Assembly: GCA_005788935.1 (NCBI GenBank)
Contig: SYAK01000112.1
Location: forward strand, 1-7,013
DNA from: Pseudomonadota bacterium
GTDB taxonomy: Bacteria > Myxococcota > UBA9042 > PHBI01
Length of the DNA stretch: 7,013 nucleotides
Direction: 5' to 3'
Shown here: positions 1 through 5,180 of the stretch, piece after piece
How positions within the stretch are numbered: the first letter of the stretch is position 1
Layout of the letters: every line of letters starts with the position of its first letter
Notes under the pieces: generated by a model
Seen by the model: the letters and a program-made list of their open reading frames with translations, nothing else
Database searches by the model: none
What the model was told of the DNA's origin: nothing
Program-made: the position numbers and the translations under genes

Positions 1-840
1 CAGGTCGGCGGGCGCCTGCGTCACGTTGAAGCGCCCCTTGTCGGCGTCCGTCACCTCACCGCCGCGGCGCTTGAAGTACTCGCGCACGGTCCCCATCTTC
101 TCGAAGCTCTGGCCGCCGAGCAGCGGCCCGGCGTGGCACGAGGTGCAGCCGATGGTCGTGAAGAGCTTGAGCCCCTCGCGCTCCTCCTCGGAGAGCGCAG
201 CGACCTCGCCAGCGCCGAAGCGGTCGAAGCGGCCAGGCGTCGCGAGCGTCCGCTCGTACTCGGCGATTGCGTGGGTCACGTGCTCCTTCGTGGGCGCGCC
301 GCCGTAGGCCTTCTCGAAGGCCGTGACATACTCTTGAACGCCCTTCAGGCGAACGATGACGTCCTCCCACTTGGCGCCCATCTCGGACGCGTTCTCGACC
401 GGGCCCGCCGCCTGCGCCTCGAGCGTGTCGGCCCGACCGTCCCAGAACTGCTTCACCTGCCAGTGGGCGTTGAAGACGGTCGGGGCGTTGATGGGACCGA
501 CGGCCCCGCCAATGCCGACCGAGGTCTTGAGCGGCGAGTCGGTGCCACCGTTGTCGAGCGCGTGGCACGAGGCGCAGCTGACGGTACCGTCGCCTGAGAG
601 GCGGGTGTCATGGAAGAGCTGGCCGCCGAGCGCGACCTTGGCGGCGTCGGTCTCGGGCGCGGGCGGCAGCACCGCGAGCGGTGGGCTGACGGTCACGGGC
701 AGCACCGAGAGCGGCACGGGTCGCTCGAGCTGGCGCGGGACCCGCGTGTCAGGCGGCTCACAGCCCGCGAGGCCGGTGACGAGGATCCCGGCGACGGCCG
801 AGGACAGGTGGCGGGGCAGGTTCGATCGGTGCAGGCGCAT
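1..840 (-). CDS. Lipoprotein di-heme cytochrome c peroxidase (CcpA/MauG family), C-terminus cut by window edge
   Basis: The frame is open for 280 codons from ATG at 840 to the window edge, so the C-terminal part is missing. The product is likely an envelope enzyme reducing H2O2 to water with electrons from small c-type cytochromes or cupredoxins. Residues 1-27 form a signal peptide ending in lipobox L24-A-G-C27, implying a lipid anchor. Two haem sites are visible: CASCH (89-93, peroxidatic haem) and CTSCH (232-236, electron-transfer haem). Between them lie the family signatures NAPTVFN (118-124) and QFWDGRA (131-137, probable inter-haem Trp133). By alignment with the Pseudomonas enzyme as I remember it, catalytic Gln143 and Glu153 are kept, but the distal-loop His appears to be Ile110. 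The Met ligand of the second haem would lie beyond the edge. GGGAG sits 7 nt before the start (852-848). A MauG-like or other di-heme oxidase role remains possible; the family is certain. Confidence 0.95.
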   Translation of the reverse strand, partial: MRLHRSNLPRHLSSAVAGILVTGLAGCEPPDTRVPRQLERPVPLSVLPVTVSPPLAVLPPAPETDAAKVALGGQLFHDTRLSGDGTVSCASCHALDNGGTDSPLKTSVGIGGAVGPINAPTVFNAHWQVKQFWDGRADTLEAQAAGPVENASEMGAKWEDVIVRLKGVQEYVTAFEKAYGGAPTKEHVTHAIAEYERTLATPGRFDRFGAGEVAALSEEEREGLKLFTTIGCTSCHAGPLLGGQSFEKMGTVREYFKRRGGEVTDADKGRFNVTQAPADL

Positions 841-861
841 GGCGGAGCTCCCGTGGCTGGA

Positions 862-880
862 GGGGGCGCAGACCGCCCCC
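862..880 (-). promoter_or_regulatory. GC hairpin in the 5' leader of the peroxidase gene
   Basis: A perfect 7-bp inverted repeat (GGGGGCG / CGCCCCC) with a 5-nt loop lies between the predicted transcription start and the ribosome binding site. No T-run follows on the minus strand, so it is unlikely to be a classical terminator. It could stabilise the mRNA or influence translation. The inverted repeat is certain; its role is inferred. Confidence 0.4.
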
Positions 881-890
881 GAGGCGCTCG

Positions 891-919
891 ATTATGGGGT
901 CAAGTCGGGCACCCGACAA
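891..919 (-). promoter_or_regulatory. Candidate sigma70-type promoter of the peroxidase gene
   Basis: Read on the minus strand, TTGTCG (919-914) and CATAAT (896-891) are separated by exactly 17 nt. They match the -35 and -10 consensus at 4/6 and 5/6 positions. The -10 lies about 50 nt upstream of the ATG at 840, which leaves room for the leader hairpin and the GGGAG site. An AT-rich hexamer is rare in this GC-rich intergenic stretch, which strengthens the call. This implies the peroxidase gene is transcribed separately from the upstream lipoprotein gene. Confidence 0.55.
904..917. repeat. 14-bp palindrome overlapping the peroxidase promoter
   Basis: GTCGGG and CCCGAC are perfect inverted arms separated by 2 nt. 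The palindrome overlaps the end of the -35 hexamer and fills most of the -35/-10 spacer. That is where a dimeric repressor or MerR-type activator would bind. It also lies about 30 nt past the stop of the Cys-rich lipoprotein gene, so a weak terminator hairpin is an alternative, but no T-run follows it. The operator role is inference. Confidence 0.35.
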
Positions 920-947
920 GCGCTTCGTCACGTCCTGCGACAGGGCC

Positions 948-2285
948 TCAGCGGGAGCTGCAGGTCGGGGTACCGCAGACCCCGGAGACGCACGCCCCCG
1001 AGAGGCAGCCCGCGTCGAGGTTGCAGGCCTCGCCGTCTCGCCTGGGCTGCGCGCAGAACCCACGGCCCGAGCAGTAGAGGCCCTCCTTGCAGGGATGCTG
1101 CCCACTGCAGGTCTCCCCCTCGAGGCCGTTGCGCTGCTCGCAGACGGACGTCGCACCGCAGCCGAGGCTCAGGAACAGGTTGCAGAAGGTCAACCGGCCC
1201 GCGCTCTGCGGGGACTCGCTGCAGGCCGCTCCGACCGTGTTCGCGACGATGTAGGCCTCGCAAGACGCTCCCGTCCCGGCCTGGCGACACAGGGTCCCGA
1301 TGGGACAGGCCCCACCGCGATCGCAGGGTGCACCTGGCTCGAGGAGCGGCTCGCAGGTCTCATCGCTCGCGTTCGGGAGCCTTGTGCAGAGATGCCGGTC
1401 GGGGCAGACCACTTGGGCGCCCGGGTTCTCCGGGGACGCGTCACCCCCGCATCGGCCACCGGGCGCCGCGGTGATCGGCTCGGGCCGGGGGTCGCAGCGG
1501 TCGCCGTTGAAGTTGCAGAAGGCCGGCCCCTCGACCTGGGAGCAGCGGGCTTCCGCGTCCCTGCACGGTTCGCCGAGCTTCGGGCTCGGGGTGCAGACGC
1601 CGCCGCACTGCCAGTTCTCGCCGAAGGCGCAGTAAAGGCCGGGCTGGCAGGCGTCATCGTTCTCGCAGAGCTTGCCCTGCTCGAGACGACCGGTGAACAC
1701 CCGCGCACACGTCGGGTCCTCCTCCGTGCCGAGCACGCAGGAGCTCGCGAGGTTCGCGATGCAGGTGGCTGCGGCGGAAGGGTCATAGGACACGAGGCCG
1801 GCCTCGACGTTCCGAAGGATATCGCTCGCGAAGCGACGCGCCGCCCACGCCTCGCAGGCGCCAGGGTCGGCGCGTGCGAAGGCCGACAACAGGCCCGCGC
1901 CATCGAACGCGTTCGGGCACGTCACGAGCCGGTTGCAATAGACGCTGCTGTAGGCCGACGCGAGTTGGTCGAGCGGGATCTCGGTGGGTTCCGAGGTGTC
2001 GGTCCCTGGCGTGACGTCGTCCGCTGGCGCCACGTCGGCGGCGGCGTCAGCGTCCGGTTCGGCCGCGTCTGGTCCGGCCGCGTCCGGGGACGTCACCGCG
2101 TCCGTCGTGGCGGCGCTGTCCGTTCCCGCGGTCCCGTCCTCGACGCCCGGGGCCGCATCGACCTGCCCCGGACCGGTCTCAGGGTTCAGCGAAGCGTCGC
2201 TCCCTTTGGCGGCAGGCGCTGTGGGAAAACAGCCAGCGGAGGGGCCCGTCAACAGGCACAGGACGACAAGGGCGCGGAGCTTCAT
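948..2285 (-). CDS. Cys-rich lipoprotein with Dickkopf-like tandem repeats
   Basis: The product has 445 residues and no known enzymatic role; it is probably a surface or periplasm-facing structural or binding protein. Residues 1-19 are a lipoprotein signal with S16-A-G-C19. A tether rich in Asp, Ala, Pro and Thr follows (about 20-105). Residues 106-200 are a probably helical domain with six cysteines. From 204 to 440 there are seven tandem units, each opening with G-x-x-C (cysteines 207, 241, 279, 321, 355, 393, 421) and 28-42 residues apart; most contain four cysteines. Such units often match the Dickkopf N-terminal Cys-rich domain in myxobacterial proteins. After the lipid-anchored Cys there are 36 cysteines, an even number that fits full disulfide pairing. 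The frame is open upstream to an ATG at 2426, but the start at 2285 is preferred because GGAGA lies just upstream (2296-2292) and the signal peptide begins there. Ligand and function are unknown. Confidence 0.9.
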   Translation of the reverse strand: MKLRALVVLCLLTGPSAGCFPTAPAAKGSDASLNPETGPGQVDAAPGVEDGTAGTDSAATTDAVTSPDAAGPDAAEPDADAAADVAPADDVTPGTDTSEPTEIPLDQLASAYSSVYCNRLVTCPNAFDGAGLLSAFARADPGACEAWAARRFASDILRNVEAGLVSYDPSAAATCIANLASSCVLGTEEDPTCARVFTGRLEQGKLCENDDACQPGLYCAFGENWQCGGVCTPSPKLGEPCRDAEARCSQVEGPAFCNFNGDRCDPRPEPITAAPGGRCGGDASPENPGAQVVCPDRHLCTRLPNASDETCEPLLEPGAPCDRGGACPIGTLCRQAGTGASCEAYIVANTVGAACSESPQSAGRLTFCNLFLSLGCGATSVCEQRNGLEGETCSGQHPCKEGLYCSGRGFCAQPRRDGEACNLDAGCLSGACVSGVCGTPTCSSR

Positions 2286-2309
2286 GGGGGGTCTCCAAGT
2301 GAGAGTTGC

Positions 2310-2338
2310 AGTGTCCAAAACCGCGACGGATGGGTCAA
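2310..2338 (-). promoter_or_regulatory. Weak candidate promoter of the Cys-rich lipoprotein gene
   Basis: On the minus strand TTGACC (2338-2333) matches the -35 consensus at 5/6 positions. GACACT (2315-2310), 17 nt downstream, matches the -10 at only 3/6. The pair lies 24-53 nt upstream of the ATG at 2285 and downstream of the preceding gene's terminator, the right place for a promoter. The -35 is convincing and the -10 is not; an alternative sigma factor could be used. Confidence 0.35.
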
Positions 2339-2342
2339 GTTT

Positions 2343-2359
2343 CCGCTGCGAGCCAGCGG
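2343..2359. repeat. Inverted repeat just upstream of the candidate -35 box
   Basis: CCGCTG and CAGCGG are perfect 6-bp arms around a 5-nt loop. They end 4 nt from the candidate -35 hexamer of the Cys-rich lipoprotein gene. The position suits an activator site, but short GC palindromes arise easily by chance in this composition. Confidence 0.25.
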
Positions 2360-2412
2360 TCACGGCCGCCGACAGACGGCCCCACGTCAGGCCTCGCGCG
2401 GTCACCCGAACG

Positions 2413-2438
2413 AAAACGGGGGCCACGCGGGCCCCCGT
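2413..2438 (-). terminator. Rho-independent terminator of the beta-propeller gene
   Basis: A perfect 9-bp stem (2438-2430 with 2424-2416, core GGGGGCC/GGCCCCC) encloses a 5-nt loop. On the minus strand the run TTTT begins with the last stem base and is followed by CGTT. The hairpin starts 22 nt after the stop codon of the beta-propeller gene. It is the best terminator in the window and separates that gene from the Cys-rich lipoprotein gene. Confidence 0.75.
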
Positions 2439-2460
2439 CCTCGGGTTCAGACACGCCCGT

Positions 2461-4941
2461 TCACGGCGTCGGCGAACCGTCCTGGCCCTCGGCGGGCGGG
2501 ACCTCGCCGCCGTCGGCGGGCGGGACCTCGCCGCCGTCGGCAGGCGGGACCTCGCCGCCGTCGGCAGGCGGCTCGGCCGGGTCGACCGCCACCACGCCGC
2601 CGCAGCCAGCCCAGTCGTACTGGTTGATGGTCGCGGGGTCGACGAGCGTCACGGCCGCCACGGCCCCAGCCTCGAGGTCACGGGTGTCATGGACCTGCAC
2701 GCCGAGCCCGCTCAGGCTGTAGACGTAGTCCTCGATGAAGACGCCGCGGAAGATGGAGGCCTGCCAGTAGCCGTAGTAGTAGCGGCAGCTCGCGTTGCCA
2801 CCGAGGTCGTCGTAGAACGACATGTGGCTGATGGCGGGCAGGACCTCGATCTCGTCGGTGGTCACGCGGAAGAGCGCCAGCTCGGACTTGTACTCGCCGC
2901 GCCAGCCCTCCGCGTCGTTGGTCTCGACCCAGCCGCTGATGGGCAGCGCCAGCAGGTTGCGGGCCCCGAAGTACGTGAAGGCCTTGTGGTCCCACTGGAC
3001 ATCGCTCCAGGTGTTCCAGCCGTCGCCGATGACCGCGGTCTTGACGCTGCGCGGGTTGGCGGCGTCGCGGACGTCGAAGATCTCGACCTTGACCCCGCCG
3101 ATGCGCCCCTCGGCGTCACCGTCGCGGCCCGCAGTCAGGAGATAGCCCGGGGCGAGCGGGTGGATGTAGCTCGAGAAGCCCGGGATCTTGAGCTCACCTG
3201 CGACGCTCGGCGCCGCGGGGTCAGCGAGGTCGATGACGTAGAGCGGGTCGACCTGACGGAACGTCACGACGTAGCCGCGGTCGGCGATGAAGCGGACACC
3301 GAAGATCTGCTCGCCCTTGCCGAGGCCCGCGACGACGCCGGTCTCCTCGAGGCGCGCGCCATCCTCGCGCAGCACCGTGACGCGGCTCTCGGTCTGCGTC
3401 TGCCCGTTGTTCCACCAGCCGAAGCCGTCGGTCGTGGCGACGCGCAGATGCCCGTCGTGCTCGTCGAAGGCGAACTGATTGATGGCGTAGCCGAGGACCT
3501 CACCAGAGGCTGCATAACGCGCATCGCCATTCGCGTCGTACGCGAACTTGTGGATCGCGGTCTTGATGGGCGGGCGCTCGCTGTCACCCTCCCACCACCA
3601 ATAGTAGCTCCAGTTCGTCGAGCCGATGTAGAGCGCTTCGGTCGAGGCGTAGACGTTCCCCCACTCGCCCTGGATGGTCGAGCCGGTCACCGTGCCGTTT
3701 GCGACGTCGATCGTCGCGAGCGAGAGCAGGCCCTCGCCCGAAAACACCGTCGGGACGTGGACATTTGTGCAATCGCTGACAGCAGCACCCGACGCGTAGG
3801 CGACATCGCCGCCGTCCTCGACGGTCCAGACGCGCGGGATCCATGCGTCAAGCGCGCGGGCCTGAATCTTCGCGACATTGCGCGCGCGCATGCCCGCATA
3901 GACGGCGTCGATGACGGCTGGGTCGGTCTCCCGGTTGCCCCAGTCGAGCTCGCCTGGCCAGTACTCGAGGTTGTCGAACTGGGCCCACGTCGTCTGGGCG
4001 AGGTACACGCGGCCGTCGATGCGGCGGGTGTCGAGTGACCAGCCGTCGACGAAATACTCCTTGTCGACGCGCGGGTTGGCGCGGTCACTGATGTCGATGA
4101 CCGTCACCGAGGTCACCTGGCGGTAGCCGCGCCACGGGGTCTCCTCCACGGGCCGCGCGTCACCCTCGGCGTCGGGCTTGGGCTCCTCGGCCGGAGGGGC
4201 CGCGGGGGCCTCGGCGCTGCCGCCACTCGCGGCCTCGCCGCTGTCCGAGGACGCCTCCGAGCCCGCTTCACGCGGGGGCTCCGCTGGCGTCGACGTCCCT
4301 GGCACGGCCTCGCCGCCACCCTCGACCACCTGGGCCGGAGCGTCAGGCGACACATCATAGAGGTTCGCCTGACCCAGCACGATGACGCGGTCACCGTCGA
4401 GGTAGAGGCTCTGGGGCGAGCTGCGGAGCGGCAGGCGGGCCAGCTCGTCCGTCTCGGCGGCGGGCCACGACTTCACGATGACGAGGTCCTGACCCGAGAG
4501 CGTGTAAAGGTGCTCGCCGTCGGTCTTGACCCGGTCGGCCTCGTCGACGCCCGCGACCTGGGTGTTCGTCTCGCTGTATTCGTCTGGCGTCTGGTCATCG
4601 GCCGCGTTGCCGGCCTCGCCACCCGCCGAGGGTGCTCCCGTCGCCGCGTCCTCGGCCATCGGACCACGGTAGAAGCCGCAGTTGGCCTCGTCGACGTAGC
4701 AGCGCCGGTTCTGCTCGAGGGCCATGTCCATCCGCGCGATGGCCGTCGCCTCGAGCATCGCCTCGGCGTCCTCGCAGGACGTCGCCGCGGTCAGCGCCGA
4801 CTGCTTCGTCCAGTCGAGGAGGTCGGCGGACTCGGGCTCTGCGACCGGGGCGCCGCTGTCGGCGCACGCGGGGGCGGCCACCACGGCGAGCCCTGCGGCG
4901 AAGCGCGAGATGCGTTGAAAGGGGCGACGGGAGCGGGACAT
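2461..4941 (-). CDS. Exported beta-propeller domain protein (PF09826/COG4880-like)
   Basis: The product has 826 residues. The family is described as secreted proteins with a propeller distantly related to WD40; its biochemical role is unknown. Residues 4-10 (SRRPFQR) match the twin-arginine export motif, followed by a mildly hydrophobic stretch and an A25-C-A27 signal peptidase I site. C26 could be lipidated, but P24-A25 makes a poor lipobox. A Cys-containing N-terminal segment (about 30-120) precedes the family hallmark TNTQVAGVDEADRVKTDGE (125-143), where the propeller begins. Blade-like strands run to about residue 787, rich in VIDISD/IFDVRD-type turns. An Ala/Glu/Pro/Ser-rich insert (about 205-268) interrupts the early propeller. 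The C-terminus (about 788-826) is a Pro/Gly/Asp tail with repeated ADGGEVPP. The start at 4941 is chosen over in-frame ATGs at 5076 and 4989 because AGGAGG lies 5 nt upstream of it. Binding or adhesion is plausible but unproven. Confidence 0.92.
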   Translation of the reverse strand: MSRSRRPFQRISRFAAGLAVVAAPACADSGAPVAEPESADLLDWTKQSALTAATSCEDAEAMLEATAIARMDMALEQNRRCYVDEANCGFYRGPMAEDAATGAPSAGGEAGNAADDQTPDEYSETNTQVAGVDEADRVKTDGEHLYTLSGQDLVIVKSWPAAETDELARLPLRSSPQSLYLDGDRVIVLGQANLYDVSPDAPAQVVEGGGEAVPGTSTPAEPPREAGSEASSDSGEAASGGSAEAPAAPPAEEPKPDAEGDARPVEETPWRGYRQVTSVTVIDISDRANPRVDKEYFVDGWSLDTRRIDGRVYLAQTTWAQFDNLEYWPGELDWGNRETDPAVIDAVYAGMRARNVAKIQARALDAWIPRVWTVEDGGDVAYASGAAVSDCTNVHVPTVFSGEGLLSLATIDVANGTVTGSTIQGEWGNVYASTEALYIGSTNWSYYWWWEGDSERPPIKTAIHKFAYDANGDARYAASGEVLGYAINQFAFDEHDGHLRVATTDGFGWWNNGQTQTESRVTVLREDGARLEETGVVAGLGKGEQIFGVRFIADRGYVVTFRQVDPLYVIDLADPAAPSVAGELKIPGFSSYIHPLAPGYLLTAGRDGDAEGRIGGVKVEIFDVRDAANPRSVKTAVIGDGWNTWSDVQWDHKAFTYFGARNLLALPISGWVETNDAEGWRGEYKSELALFRVTTDEIEVLPAISHMSFYDDLGGNASCRYYYGYWQASIFRGVFIEDYVYSLSGLGVQVHDTRDLEAGAVAAVTLVDPATINQYDWAGCGGVVAVDPAEPPADGGEVPPADGGEVPPADGGEVPPAEGQDGSPTP
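2491..2571. repeat. 24-bp tandem repeat in the 3' end of the beta-propeller gene
   Basis: Three full 24-bp units (2491-2514, 2515-2538, 2539-2562) are followed by a partial fourth. The first two are identical and the third differs by one base. Each unit encodes the octapeptide ADGGEVPP, so gain or loss of a unit keeps the frame and only changes the length of the flexible tail. The near-identity points to recent expansion by slippage. Confidence 0.95.
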
Positions 4942-4946
4942 GGGGA

Positions 4947-4952
4947 CCTCCT
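4947..4952 (-). promoter_or_regulatory. Strong ribosome binding site deciding the beta-propeller start
   Basis: On the minus strand a perfect AGGAGG lies 5 nt before the ATG at 4941. The upstream in-frame ATGs would add a stretch with no signal peptide character, so this site fixes the start. Confidence 0.85.
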
Positions 4953-5044
4953 CTGCAGAAACGGGGACGCCACCTCGGAGTGCGGGCATGACTCCGGCGG
5001 CCGAAGGGTTGTGATGCACGGTCTGTACCAACCGCGCGCGTCCA

Positions 5045-5070
5045 CCCGACCTTGCGTCGCAACCGTCGGG
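5045..5070. repeat. Nested inverted repeat upstream of the beta-propeller gene
   Basis: The outer arms CCCGAC (5045-5050) and GTCGGG (5065-5070) enclose a second perfect inverted repeat, TTGCG-T-CGCAA (5052-5062). Together they form a 26-nt dyad centred near 5057, about 104 nt upstream of the ATG at 4941. An operator or a transcript hairpin are both possible. No convincing sigma70 promoter was found nearby. Confidence 0.5.
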
Positions 5071-5095
5071 ACTCACAGGCTCTTCAGGCGAGGAT

Positions 5096-5131
5096 GACGC
5101 AGCGCTCTACGTCCGCGTCCCTCGCTGCGTC
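5096..5131. repeat. Long inverted repeat downstream of the ligase-CBS gene
   Basis: GACGCAGCG (5096-5104) and CGCTGCGTC (5123-5131) are perfect 9-bp arms around an 18-nt loop that can itself pair over 3 bp. On the minus strand it begins 49 nt after the stop codon of the ligase-CBS gene. It may work as a GC hairpin terminator without a T-run, or as an mRNA 3'-end stabiliser. The pairing is certain and the role is inferred. Confidence 0.45.
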
Positions 5132-5138
5132 GGCTCAC

Positions 5139-5167
5139 CGCGACATGGGGATCATGCCTGTGTCGCG
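5139..5167. repeat. Inverted repeat right after the ligase-CBS stop codon
   Basis: CGCGACA (5139-5145) and TGTCGCG (5161-5167) are perfect 7-bp arms with a 15-nt spacer, starting 13 nt past the stop codon at 5181. The right arm can alternatively pair with CGACA at 5173-5177, so two structures compete. No T-run follows on the minus strand, so it is only a possible terminator. Confidence 0.4.
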
Positions 5168-5180
5168 AAATCCGACACTG

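Noticed and set aside
26..1474. Overlapping plus-strand open frames over the start of the window
   Set aside because: They are antisense to the di-heme peroxidase, whose two CxxCH motifs, lipoprotein signal and family signatures are unmistakable on the minus strand.
2286..2426. Upstream start at 2426 for the Cys-rich lipoprotein
   Set aside because: It would add 47 residues in front of a clear lipoprotein signal peptide and would start inside the terminator hairpin of the previous gene. The ATG at 2285 has its own GGAGA site.
2491..2571. Tandem 24-bp repeats as a possible CRISPR array
   Set aside because: The units are directly adjacent with no spacers and are in frame in a coding gene.
894..2627. 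Plus-strand open frame of 577 codons
   Set aside because: It is antisense to the Cys-rich lipoprotein gene and runs through two intergenic regions. The translation is low-complexity Arg/Ala/Gly with a repetitive tail, and no ribosome binding site or family is recognised.
1984..4038. Long plus-strand open frame of 684 codons
   Set aside because: It lies antisense to the beta-propeller and Cys-rich lipoprotein genes, crosses their intergenic terminator, and its translation is a biased Val/Ala/Arg/Asp string with no domain. It is a GC-driven shadow.
4942..5076. Upstream start at 5076 for the beta-propeller protein
   Set aside because: The extension has no signal peptide features and overlaps the nested inverted repeat. 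The ATG at 4941 has a perfect AGGAGG 5 nt upstream.
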